In this document: piece after piece, positions 1 through 8,423 of the stretch | Layout of the letters: each line of letters opens with the position of its first letter | How positions within the stretch are numbered: the stretch's first letter is position 1 | Origin: Actinostola sp. cb2023 | Taxonomy: Eukaryota; Cnidaria; Anthozoa; Actiniaria; Actinostolidae | Reading direction: 5' to 3' | Length of the DNA stretch: 64,000 nucleotides | NCBI GenBank assembly: GCA_033675265.1 | Contig: JAUJYZ010001248.1 | Location: 1 to 64,000 of the forward strand | Notes under the pieces: generated by a model | What the model saw: only the letters and a program-made list of their open reading frames with translations | Told to the model about the DNA's origin: nothing | Database searches by the model: none | Position numbers and translations under genes: made by a program

Positions 1-510
1 CTTTGAACTCTAATTTAAATAATTAATATAAAAAGCCTCCTGCATCATATTTAAGCGTTTTACTATGCAGGAAATTGTTATACAAGTTGAATCAGAGTTA
101 GTCCATAGTATATATATCAAATGAGGACAATTGCAAATAGTATCGGTAAGGCTGATTTAGGCTAAAATGAAATATGATACTTTTCAATTTAAGATCATTT
201 AAAAATATTTTTCTTCACCGTCCTCATTGGGATTATAAGTAATGACTTACCCCCTATTCATATCCATAAAAATATCAGACATGAAAACACTTTACTATAA
301 TGCAGAAGGCTTTTATAAAATTATATTTCAATTAGAGTTCAAAGGTCACATACCAAGTTTCCATGGAAACTGTTATGAATTTTTTGTTTAGGTCGTGGCT
401 ATATATTATTTGTCAAAGTTTTAAGGCAAAAGATTGCAAAGATAAGGAGAAAGACTACCCCCTCATCAAATAAACGGCAGCCATTTTGAAACCCAGGCCT
501 TAATGCACTT
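1..510. other. AT-rich non-coding sequence
   Basis: No ORF of note, no splice-bordered exon and no tandem repeat seen. The stretch just before the palindromic MITE may hold a decayed part of its left terminus, but I could not align it. Confidence 0.4.
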
Positions 511-848
511 GAGAGAAGAGCACCTCGAAATTAGTTAAAGGACGAAGTTTCAGCGCATAATGTCTGACACAGGAGAAATGGGAATAAAAAATAAAATTGA
601 TCGTTTTCTAAGATTTTGTTTGGAAAATGCGTTGGATGGCAAGAGCCATGCCATCCAATGCATTTTCCAAACAAAATCTTAGAAAACGATGGATTATATT
701 TTTATTCCATTTCTCCTGTGTCTTCTGAAACTTCGTCCTTTAAACTAATTTCGAGGTGCTCTTCTCATTTTTGGAGTTCATTTTGACACTGCTGTTCGAT
801 TTAAGGGGGTTGGGTCACGTGACCTCTTAGTGCAAGTCGCCTATTGCT
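511..848. repeat. Palindromic MITE, family P1 (left end truncated)
   Basis: The two halves are inverted copies meeting near 650, around a short loop containing GGATGGCAAGAGCCATGCC. The right end reads GGTCACGTGACC, then CTCTTAGTGCAAGTCGCC. The same element recurs at 43450-43657 and 44143-44503, where the left terminus starts with AGGCGACTTGCACTAAGAGG. This copy lacks that left terminus. It is non-coding, and the superfamily is not assigned. Confidence 0.8.
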
Positions 849-1161
849 GAAATGAAAAAAAAAGGTGTCAGGTTCCTCAATACACTGATATGATTTTAGA
901 AGTCTTTGCTTTCATTTATTCATTTTCACCCATCCACACAAATGCATTTTGTTTGAAAACTCATACATTTTGAAAACTCATACATTTTGAAAACTCATAC
1001 ATTTTTGGCCTGGCCGTCTACACTAAAACTGACATTGGAAAATGCTGTTTGTTTACAATGATTCTGAATTACAATGTATGTTACATGTATGAAAACAATT
1101 GATTCATGAAAGCAAATGTAAATGGCCAAGCACTGGGGCATCAAAAACAGTATTCTCATAC
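849..1161. other. Non-coding, intron-like sequence
   Basis: AT-rich, with a short direct repeat near 950-1000 (three copies of a unit containing AAAACTCATACATTTT). It lies on the downstream side of the candidate exon at 1162-1240 (minus) and is probably intron. Confidence 0.35.
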
Positions 1162-1240
1162 CTCGCTCGATGATGCACTTTCAGGAGTGTCATTGCATGC
1201 ATGATCTGTTCTCTCTTACTGTACTTGGTGTCGACAAAGT
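1162..1240 (-). CDS. Candidate internal exon of an unidentified host gene
   Basis: On the minus strand a 79-bp open stretch is bordered by a good acceptor (TTTTGGTTTTCAG before it) and a good donor (GAG then GTATGAG after it). Read in the frame with two leading bases it encodes FVDTKYSKREQIMHAMTLLK followed by VHHRA, which looks like ordinary folded-protein sequence. I do not recognise the protein. It could belong to the same minus-strand gene as the exon-like pieces near 8.1 kb and 8.4-22.0 kb, but the reading phases do not connect directly, so further exons would be needed. Confidence 0.55.
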
Positions 1241-1279
1241 CTGAAAACCAAAACAAATATAAAAATTGAAACTGCATTA

Positions 1280-1610
1280 CAGTATGTGGTGAACACTGTT
1301 CAGTTAATGTGTAATAATATGTCGGTTCTTATATAGCGCATTTCACATTTGTCTCAAATGCGCTTTACAACCGATGGAGGACTTTATTTTTCAGGCTGCA
1401 TATGAAAGGCGCCTACGGCAGCCGAGCAGCTTACAATCATGTACCCTGGGTAGCAGAGGTTCAGTATTATGTTTTCTCTCTCGAGCCATAGGCGCTCTCG
1501 TAGAGTTTAGAGAGAGATAAAATAATAGTCTCTGCATGCTACCCAGGGTATACACATTAACTGAACAGTGTTCACAATTAGAACCGTTCACAATTAGAAA
1601 CCACATACTG
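1280..1610. repeat. Tc1/mariner-type MITE with an internal insertion
   Basis: Termini are CAGTATGTGGT and ACCACATACTG, flanked by TA on both sides (1278-1279 and 1611-1612), the target duplication expected for Tc1/mariner. Inner parts pair as ACTGTTCAGTTAATGTGT against ACACATTAACTGAACAGT. The left arm lacks the AATTGTGAACGGTTCTAATT block kept by the right arm. The piece at about 1320-1430 (TTATATAGCGCATTTCACA ... AAATGCGCTTTACAA) looks like a separate dispersed element inserted inside. A second copy lies at 49359-49503. Confidence 0.7.
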
Positions 1611-1612
1611 TA

Positions 1613-1886
1613 CTCTTTGGATGGCATTTGAAAATTAAATAAATAAATCTGATTAATTAATTTAATTATTATTTTTTCCCTCTACGATGCTTAATTGTAG
1701 CAAAAAGAATATGGCATATACTGTGGTTCTAGTGATATAACCATGACCTGACATCATTAACCCCCAGGGTATCCTGCTGAATTATTTGACACAATATATG
1801 TTGCATGAGAATGACTGAATGAGAATGTCACTATAAAGTATATATTTCTTTCTTCACTGACTTCGATCATTAAATTTACATGCACA
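1613..1886. other. Non-coding sequence
   Basis: AT-rich; no gene, repeat or terminus recognised. Confidence 0.4.
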
Positions 1887-2224
1887 CTATCAGTTATATC
1901 ATATATACCTTGTCAGATATCCCTGCACTAGATGATGAAGATGCATTGTGTGAAGCAGCTCTTACACGATGAGATCAGTTATATCATATATACCTTGTCA
2001 GATATCCCTGCACTAGATGATGAAGATGCATTGTGTCAAGCAGCTCTTACACGATGAGATCAGTTATATCATATATACCTTGTCAGATATCCCTGCACTA
2101 GATGATGAAGATGCATTGTGTGAAGCAGCTCTTACACGATGAGATCAGTTATATCATATATACCTTGTCAGATATCCCTGCACTAGATGATGAAGATGCA
2201 TTGTGTCAAGCAGCTCTTACACCC
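1887..2224. repeat. 85-bp tandem repeat, about 4 copies, exon-like on the minus strand
   Basis: The unit start GATCAGTTATATCATATA recurs at 1973, 2058 and 2143, giving an exact 85-bp period. Copies alternate GTGTGAAGC / GTGTCAAGC, so the present array looks like a duplicated dimer. On the minus strand every copy ends with GACAAG then GTATATATG, a donor-like border, preceded by about 57 nt that are open in at least one frame. It may be a small exon duplicated in tandem, although no strong acceptor is visible. Confidence 0.75.
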
Positions 2225-2877
2225 TTTCAGTGATGAGAATGATACATTTTAGAATAGAATTAGATTCAACACTGGTCCATATTTTGAAAATCAACATCTT
2301 GTACTGAGACATGTATCCTAAATGTATACAATGTATCCTTCATCCTAAGGGGAGCTTAATTATAGAATGATATATATAAATTATAGGAATGTTTTGCTAG
2401 GTTTTGCTGGGTATAATGCATGCAAGCTATAAAATGAACTTTACAAATACAAAAAAAAAACTACCAATGCAAAAGCCCTTCTTCTTTTGGGGGTATTTCC
2501 CTGATATATCAGTTCTGAAGCAGGTGATATAAGTTCTGTCAATAAATCACATCAAAAAAAAATTATTATTTGTAACAATGTTTATTTTGAATGTTTGCAT
2601 AATAATTAATTCAATTAAGTTAATAGCAGTATATTTGTCATTCTAATGAAATTGACATGTATATATAGAATAAAAAAAAACATTTATCATTGTATCACTG
2701 TGCTCCCAAGATCTCTTAATATTTATAGTATGTAATATGTAATAGGGTCTCGATAGTATGTAATATTTTATTTATTTATTTATATGTAGTATGTAATATT
2801 TTATTTATTTTAAATTATTATTTGAGGGCCATGAGTTCATCAGTGAAAACTGTTAAATGTACCCTCGTGAAATAAAG
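2225..2877. other. AT-rich non-coding sequence
   Basis: Several homopolymer A runs and TTTA-type simple sequence near 2765-2815. No gene seen. Confidence 0.4.
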
Positions 2878-2908
2878 TTTATTATTATTATTCTTATTAT
2901 TCTTATTC

Positions 2909-2960
<52 letters not shown>
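2878..2960. repeat. (ATT)n microsatellite
   Basis: About 80 bp of ATT/CTT trinucleotide repeat ending just before the 3' end of the Ngaro-type element. Confidence 0.95.
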
Positions 2961-2961
<1 letters not shown>

Positions 2962-2986
2962 ATTAAAATGTGTGTGTGAATAATTG

Positions 2987-3114
2987 CTAAATCAGACCAG
3001 ACTCGGATTGGGATCAGGCAGTCTTTATTGATACATTTAACCAACATGACAATTAATACTTATGCTAAATAGAATACAACCTATATTCCTATTATTCCCT
3101 TGAATAATAAGTCC
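2987..3114 (-). repeat. Ngaro B2 terminal direct repeat
   Basis: 128 bp matching B1 (3483-3610) with a single visible mismatch (AATACAACC against AATAAAACC). It forms the outer 3' end of the element. An 81-bp spacer (3115-3195) separates it from A2. Confidence 0.88.
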
Positions 3115-3195
3115 TTACTATAATTACTATATATAAATACATAAAAACATTAATACAAATTTAAATCAGAAACTACCTGTGGAGTGGCGGGTGGG

Positions 3196-3482
3196 TAAAC
3201 GCTATATAAAGCTAATGCTGCTTAGTTCGCTTGCTTCAAATGCTGAACTGCTAATGCTGATAGTACATGTCAAGACATGTCATGTGTTCCAGACTTAGAT
3301 GCTTATATATACATATTCGAACTAAACCAGACACATTCCTAGTGGTTTCCTAGTTATGTGTGATCTAGCCTATGTGGTACATTCTTTCTAACTATGTCAT
3401 ACCAGGTGCTATTATCAAATATCCTGTTCCTGTCCCGTCCGCCTTCCAGATTTAGACTCATATTAACTTAGTCAATATCCAC
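3196..3482 (-). repeat. Ngaro A2 internal direct repeat
   Basis: 287 bp matching A1 (7753-8028, 276 bp). Despite long identical stretches, A2 is longer by one base at one site and by about two bases at five further sites, for example CATACC against CACC and CCAGACAC against CCACAC. Confidence 0.88.
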
Positions 3483-3610
3483 CTAAATCAGACCAGACTC
3501 GGATTGGGATCAGGCAGTCTTTATTGATACATTTAACCAACATGACAATTAATACTTATGCTAAATAGAATAAAACCTATATTCCTATTATTCCCTTGAA
3601 TAATAAGTCC
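3483..3610 (-). repeat. Ngaro B1 internal direct repeat
   Basis: 128 bp, essentially identical to B2, directly abutting A2. It marks the 3' side of the coding region, and the remaining recombinase-derived sequence starts just beyond it. Confidence 0.88.
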
Positions 3611-3696
3611 AAACCCAGAGTAGGTATATATTAGTAAATTAGTGTTGTGAGTTGTTTGAAGAGTAAGAAAGGATGGATTTGCATAACATGTTAAGC

Positions 3697-5040
3697 AGAG
3701 TTTAGTCTAATAGAAGAACGGCATAGTTAGATAGACCAAGGACAGCGTCAGAGCGCCAGTCCCCTAGCACGGGTGACAGGTCACATTAGAGTCAGTATTT
3801 TGGGCAATATTTGCTGTATTTTCCTTTATTGGGTTATAAGCTCGTCCGAAGCTGTATTTGTCTGTCTGTATTTGTTTCTGGTGACCTTTAGATATCCGAA
3901 CCCCCAACAGTAATCCGAACCCCGACATCTGGTTTTATTTATGGTCTTTCGCTGACGTCATAAATAAAACCAGATGTCGGGGTTCGGATTACTGTTGGGG
4001 GTTCGGATATCTATAAGGTCACCAGAAACAAATACAGACAGACAAAATACAGCTTCGGAGAGCTTATAAACCAATACGGAAAATACAAATATTACCCAAA
4101 ATACTGACTCTACGTGACCTGTTGCCCGTGCCCCTAGGGCCTTGATAAGCTCTATCGGGATTCCTGACTGATATGCGAATGATGCTCCACCTCTTCGAAA
4201 TGAATGCCCAGAATTTTTGCTGGATTGACCCCGATCAGTGTGAGATGATGCTTTAGCTTGTTAATGAGTACATACCATACGTAAAACACTTATGTGTGTC
4301 AGTAGACCTGATCGAGATAGTTCAAAGGCCGCGCGAGTTAGTAGTGTCATTTAGCGTAAAATGAAAAGCGTGGTTGGTCGCAGTAACTGGGCAGAGTTTG
4401 CTATAAGGAATACAAAGGGATAGGAATTTTTACCTCCCTTTCTCGAAATTGAATAGTTTTACTCCAGCGAATGACGATCAGAATGCCCCATGAGAAAATC
4501 TTAAAATCGGCCTTGGTCAGTTGTTTACCGGGGTCAAACTTGCTGGTTGATAATGGTACTAAGTGAGATTTGCGGAACATACCGAAGAAAGCCACTAGGC
4601 ATATCGCCCAAAAGGATGAGTCAAGGCTGTTTGTAAAGCAGAGTGTCGAGTGAATGTCCATTAAAATAGCCGGTGTGATAGGCAGTTTTTGCTGTGGTGG
4701 TGAGCCTTTGACTCGGTTAATGCCCGTAAGTAACGATTTTAGTGCCCAGTTGTCGAGGAGTGGGTTAGGGAGTCCGAACTCCTTATGCAATATGCCTATG
4801 ATATTTAAGTAACTACGAATGGATGAGGGTTTTAAAATTCGAGCTAAGAAAGCGGCATATTGTAACAAGTGCGAGTGCTGAAGTGGGACCGGTTGATAGC
4901 CCATATGCGTACAGAAGTTGAGGAAGGTATTACGATGAGTTTTGTAAGTTGACTTGGTGGATTCGGCAAACAGATGAGTGCGATATTCACTGATTTCCGT
5001 TTCTAACTGCTTTGCCAGGCCGGGATCCCGTGCATCTGCA
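3697..5040 (-). pseudogene. Tyrosine recombinase of the Ngaro element, disrupted
   Basis: A Ngaro/DIRS tyrosine recombinase would resolve the circular cDNA into the genome. The longest intact block (4904-4401, 167 codons from the first Met) carries the core-binding region and the first catalytic Arg in FFGMFRKSHL (R111 of that block). The frame is also open upstream of that Met, back to about 5040. A +1 shift near 4405 puts the next conserved stretch in another frame, and stops follow. The H-S-F-R catalytic pair is at 4195-4206, followed by a Gly-Gly and a conserved helix to about 4138. There a MITE (3768-4130) interrupts the gene. On the far side coding resumes at 3767 (DWRSDAVL) toward the tyrosine region, where one more base shift and a stop appear. 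It cannot make an active enzyme. Confidence 0.85.
3768..4130. mobile_element. Foldback MITE (CACGGG termini, 7-bp TSD) inside the recombinase gene
   Basis: Nearly the whole 363 bp is an inverted repeat: arms 3768-3944 and 3958-4130, with a short centre around TGACGTCATAAA. Ends read CACGGGTGACAGGTCAC and, reversed, CACGGGCAACAGGTCAC. It is flanked by a perfect 7-bp duplication CCCCTAG (3761-3767 and 4131-4137), so the insertion into the recombinase gene is certain and its coding sequence can be followed across it. CAC(A/G)GG ends with 7-bp duplications recur in larger elements elsewhere in this window. Confidence 0.92.
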
Positions 5041-6639
5041 AAAAACGAAGCCGTAGCTATGAGCTGACATGTGTAGTTCTAGTGGAGTAGAATTGAGAAA
5101 TGTCTGAGAATATTGTGTGCTGCATATTGCATGAAACTTAAGTAGATGCTGCGGTTCATGGATACGTGAAATGGAGTCCGCCAAAATATTACGCTTGCCT
5201 TCCAAGTAAACCGCTTTGATATGAAAATTATGTAGGGCTGAAAGCCAAAATAATTGGCGCAATTCCCTCATAATGTTGCCGTTTGCAGTAGTGCCTTTGT
5301 TGATGATCTGGACAGCCGCCTGGTTATCGCTGTGAATAACTATGCGTTTGTTAGCCCAAAGTGGAGCCCAACGTTTAGCAGCTAAAATGATAGCCAGAGT
5401 TTCCTTGTGATTGATGTGTAGATTTGCCCAGTGTTGGCTATCAATAGGAAAATTGTGATAATACCAATCGCCCCGAAAAAAACCTGCCGCCGCGATATTA
5501 CATGCGTCAGTAACCACATCCTCTGTTGGTAGGGTTTCCAGAAACAACCGCGTGCCATTAAAAACCTTCAAAAACTGTCCCCACCAAGTTATATCCTCTT
5601 TGAATTGCTCGTCCAGTATTGATTTTGCGCTGAAGGACAGGTTATTCATGGTATCGAGAATGCGACGTAAAAAGGTTCTACCCCCGTGGACAACTCTACA
5701 CGCAAAATTCAATTTGCCTGCTAAACGCTGAAGTTGTTTCTTGCTTGCGCGTCGCTTGCTCTGAAACTCGCACACTACTTGTCGTAGTTCTTCTACTTTT
5801 TCATCTGGTAACCTCATGCTGCACGATATTGTGTCTAGTTCGACTCCTAGAAAGGTTAAACGCTGTGTCGGAGGGATCAATTTGCGTTCGCTTAACGTAA
5901 ATCCTAAATCTTGTAATAATTTTCTCAAGGTGTCGTATGCCAGCCGGCAATCGGCCTCAGTTGCTCCGATCACCAGAAAATCATCGAGATATACTATAAT
6001 ATCGTCATAACCCCTGCGTGACATCATACGTCTCACCGATTGTGTGAGTCTATGAAAGATGAGTGGGCTAGATTTCGCTCCGAACGGAAGCCGTGTATCG
6101 TAAAAATACGTGTCAACGTTATCTCCGGAAAACCGCCACTTACACCCTGTTGCGCGATAGTTATCAGGATGAATAGGCACAGATCGATAAGCATGCCTGA
6201 GGTCGATCTTGGCCATAAAATAATTCGGTTTTAAAAGCTTAATAGCATCGTCGAGTTTTTGAAATTGAAAATGCTCGTTCGTTATGTAATCATTTACTGC
6301 TTGCCCGTGCGGTCGGGAACAATCGTGAATAATGCGAATTTCGTTAGTGTTAGGTTTAGGAATTGCTCCTAGCGCACTAACAATAGTAGGTTTTTGCTTA
6401 GTAATGACGTAATTGCCTTGCGATAGTTCTTCTCGGATAGTTTGTTCTACTAAATGCCGGTTAATGGAGTTGGTAGCTGATCTATAGTTATCCATGTTTA
6501 CTTCATTAAAACGAGTACCTATTTGTGTGAGTTGAAACCCGTTTTGAATGCCCTCTTGGAGAAATTCTGCGTCCTCATCATTTTCCAGTTCTTTAAGCCA
6601 CAAATCACGGTTTAGTGGGTTAGTATTGTCAAAGGTTAG
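4987..6639 (-). CDS. Reverse transcriptase / RNase H (Ngaro pol region)
   Basis: The polymerase makes element cDNA, and the RNase H removes the RNA strand. There is no ATG at the front. The frame is continuous with Gag and is separated from it only by the UGA at 6640-6642; I start it directly after that stop. Counting from the TTG at 6603: the RT fingers/palm holds KIDLRHAYR (D134) and the catalytic YLDDF (205-209). The connection region follows, and the RNase H has D366 (TDACN), E401 (NHKETLA), D426 (HSDNQA) and D476 (NILADS). All catalytic acids are present, so the enzyme region looks intact. Near 5040 a run of six T shifts the recombinase out of frame, and the last 16 or so residues are therefore off-frame. 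Confidence 0.92.
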   Translation of the reverse strand, partial: LTFDNTNPLNRDLWLKELENDEDAEFLQEGIQNGFQLTQIGTRFNEVNMDNYRSATNSINRHLVEQTIREELSQGNYVITKQKPTIVSALGAIPKPNTNEIRIIHDCSRPHGQAVNDYITNEHFQFQKLDDAIKLLKPNYFMAKIDLRHAYRSVPIHPDNYRATGCKWRFSGDNVDTYFYDTRLPFGAKSSPLIFHRLTQSVRRMMSRRGYDDIIVYLDDFLVIGATEADCRLAYDTLRKLLQDLGFTLSERKLIPPTQRLTFLGVELDTISCSMRLPDEKVEELRQVVCEFQSKRRASKKQLQRLAGKLNFACRVVHGGRTFLRRILDTMNNLSFSAKSILDEQFKEDITWWGQFLKVFNGTRLFLETLPTEDVVTDACNIAAAGFFRGDWYYHNFPIDSQHWANLHINHKETLAIILAAKRWAPLWANKRIVIHSDNQAAVQIINKGTTANGNIMRELRQLFWLSALHNFHIKAVYLEGKRNILADSISRIHEPQHLLKFHAICSTQYSQTFLNSTPLELHMSAHSYGFVFCRCTGSRPGKAVRNGNQ

Positions 6640-6645
6640 TCATGC
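6634..6645 (-). promoter_or_regulatory. UGA-CUA stop codon readthrough context between Gag and RT
   Basis: Gag ends in GCA TGA and the following codons CTA ACC are in the same frame as the RT, which has no start codon of its own before 6603. UGA followed by CUA is the best-characterised leaky stop context in metazoan mRNAs. It is therefore likely that a Gag-Pol fusion is made by programmed readthrough. A simple nonsense mutation of an originally fused ORF is the alternative. Confidence 0.6.
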
Positions 6646-7740
6646 TTGGGAATTAGGTGATCTATGTGTGTGTCCTGCGTGCGGTTGGCCACAAGCTTTG
6701 CCGGAAACCTTGCGATTGCATTCATGAGCGAAATTACAAGCTTCACGCACACACCCACGTGGGCTGTTAAAATTGCGGCAAATTATTTTCCCCTCGGTGT
6801 TAGTGTTAGCGAAATTCATACGTATTGAGTTATTAGTTGGTTTCAGAGAGTTAGCGGCGTTTTGCATAGGAGAAAGCGTTACTATGTGTAAATGGTTGGA
6901 GTCAAAATTCCAGGGATAATGGTAAATAGCCTGCATCCTACGAAATTCGTTATCGTAGCGCACCACCGACTTCCACTCATATTTGTTAGCTAGCTCCATT
7001 ATCTTAATTGAATATGCTAGATAGTGCTGGATATCTGTGAGCGATCCTAATTTTCCTTCTAACAAAAGAGTATAAAAAATTCGCGTATTTCCTATCATCC
7101 ACTGTTGCATTGTTATAGATTCTAATTTAGGCTTTTTGGGCCCGTATGTTACTGAAATGCGGGCCATGCCTTGACTTCCTAACGTTTCCTCTTGTTCTTG
7201 AGGAACAAGAGAATCTACAAAGTCTGGTATAAGATATATTTTCTCACCACATCCACGTGCTGGCTTGAGGAACATCTCCGAAATGGTTTGCTTGGGTGTG
7301 GATCCATCGTGGAGAAGTTGGGCGATTGGGTGATTTGTGCTAGAACCTAGTTGCGGTGGCAACTGTCCTGCCTCTGCTTGGTCTGCGGCTCGTAGAAGCT
7401 CATCCAGCGGAGTAGGGTTGAGGTTGTAGGGTTGAGGTTGTAAGGGTGAGGCTGTGTTTCTTCGACGTAATTCTTCGATGGTCGCCCTTTTTTCTTTTAT
7501 CTGCTGAGCCATATCATGTTCCCTTGCTGCTTCATTTAATTCCTGCTCCTCCAGCTGAAGTGCCTCCAGGCTCTCCCTCATTTCTTCGAGTTTCGACTTC
7601 TTTTCTAGTTTTGTTCTTCTGGGAGAGCTTCTCTCTTCACCTTCACAGAAGGGGGAAGGAATGCCCCACACATGTTCCTCGATGGGTGTTTTGCAGCCCG
7701 GACACTTCTTGTTTCTTTTCCTTGATTTTGCTGAAGCCAT
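6640..7740 (-). CDS. Gag-like protein of the Ngaro element (366 aa)
   Basis: Likely the RNA-binding structural protein of the element. ATG at 7740 is the first Met after the A1 repeat. Visible features are a basic N terminus with a Cys pair and a third Cys (CPGC at about 14-17, FCEG at about 32-35), a Glu/Arg/Leu-rich coiled-coil stretch at about 45-95, a middle region without recognisable motif, and a C-terminal zinc-finger region. In the last part C-x8-C-x4-C-x3-H (CRNFNSPRGC, then C and FAH) is followed by a second Cys/His set (CNRKVSGKACGQPH). CCCH-type Gag fingers are usual in Ngaro/DIRS elements. The frame is intact from start to stop. Confidence 0.88.
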   Translation of the reverse strand: MASAKSRKRNKKCPGCKTPIEEHVWGIPSPFCEGEERSSPRRTKLEKKSKLEEMRESLEALQLEEQELNEAAREHDMAQQIKEKRATIEELRRRNTASPLQPQPYNLNPTPLDELLRAADQAEAGQLPPQLGSSTNHPIAQLLHDGSTPKQTISEMFLKPARGCGEKIYLIPDFVDSLVPQEQEETLGSQGMARISVTYGPKKPKLESITMQQWMIGNTRIFYTLLLEGKLGSLTDIQHYLAYSIKIMELANKYEWKSVVRYDNEFRRMQAIYHYPWNFDSNHLHIVTLSPMQNAANSLKPTNNSIRMNFANTNTEGKIICRNFNSPRGCVREACNFAHECNRKVSGKACGQPHAGHTHRSPNSQA

Positions 7741-7752
7741 TTTTTGAATTGT

Positions 7753-8028
7753 TAAACGCTATATAAAGCTAATGCTGCTTAGTCGCTTGCTTCAAATGCT
7801 GAACTGCTAATGCTGATAGTACATGTCAAGACATGTCATGTGTACAGCTTAGATGCTTATATATACATATTTACTAAACCACACATTCCTAGTGGTTTCC
7901 TAGTTATGTTATCTAGCCTATGTGGTACATTCTTTCTAACTATGTCACCAGGTGCTATTATCAAATATCCTGTTCCTGTCCCGTCCGCCTTCCAGATTTA
8001 GACTCATATTAACTTAGTCAATATCCAC
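7753..8028 (-). repeat. Ngaro A1 terminal direct repeat
   Basis: 276 bp at the 5' end of the element, ending at ...CAATATCCAC. It presumably carries the element promoter, and the Gag start codon follows 12 bp inside. Confidence 0.88.
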
Positions 8029-8040
8029 ATAAAAACTAAT

Positions 8041-8128
8041 TAATGATAAAAATAATTGATGACTTTTGTTGGCTCTGATTCCCTTTCAGTAGTGGATGAT
8101 TCAGGTTCTGATGGTTCTCTTTGGAATG
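8041..8128 (-). CDS. Candidate exon next to the Ngaro insertion
   Basis: A strong acceptor (TTTTGTCATTACAG) opens at 8128 on the minus strand, and the following stretch is open in two frames. One frame reads FQREPSEPESSTTERESEPT, an acidic, Ser/Thr/Glu-rich linker type. No convincing donor is seen before the Ngaro end at 8028: AAAAGTCATC is weak. The insertion may therefore have removed or displaced the downstream border. The gene is unidentified. Confidence 0.35.
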
Positions 8129-8423
8129 CTGTAATGACAAAATTATTATTAACATTGTGTCTTTTAACTCATGAACATAGATTTCTTAGTGTGCATACTA
8201 AAATATGATTGGCTGATTAAACCTGATGTCTGTGCATAAATGCTTTTTCATTTCACTACGTGACTCGATCGGGAATTGTTTTCAAAACTTTGAAAACACT
8301 AACTAGTAGAATTGGTCCTATACCTTTTTTTTTTGAAAATAAATAAAATAAAAAAGGGATTAGCTATTTATACTTAATATTTACATTAAATTCTTGTACA
8401 AATATATATATACACATGTATAC
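8129..8423. other. Intron-like sequence
   Basis: AT-rich, lying between a donor-like border at 8424/8423 and the acceptor at 8129 on the minus strand. Confidence 0.35.

Larger units (their letters stand above)
2987..8028 (-). mobile_element. Ngaro-type (DIRS order) tyrosine-recombinase retrotransposon
   Basis: Read on the minus strand the order is A1 (8028-7753), Gag (7740-6640), RT/RNase H (6639-4987), tyrosine recombinase (about 5040-3697), B1 (3610-3483), A2 (3482-3196), B2 (3114-2987). This A1-ORFs-B1A2B2 split-direct-repeat layout, together with an RT followed by a tyrosine recombinase and no integrase or LTRs, is the hallmark of Ngaro-like elements. No target-site duplication is visible, as expected for a recombinase that inserts a circular intermediate. 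The copy is inactive: the recombinase carries frameshifts and a 363-bp MITE. It sits next to an exon-like segment on the same strand, probably in an intron. Confidence 0.92.

Noticed and set aside
2853..3047. ORF rich in isoleucine
   Set aside because: Translation of an (ATT)n microsatellite; likewise poly-Leu at 28476-28715 and poly-Tyr at 43826-44068.
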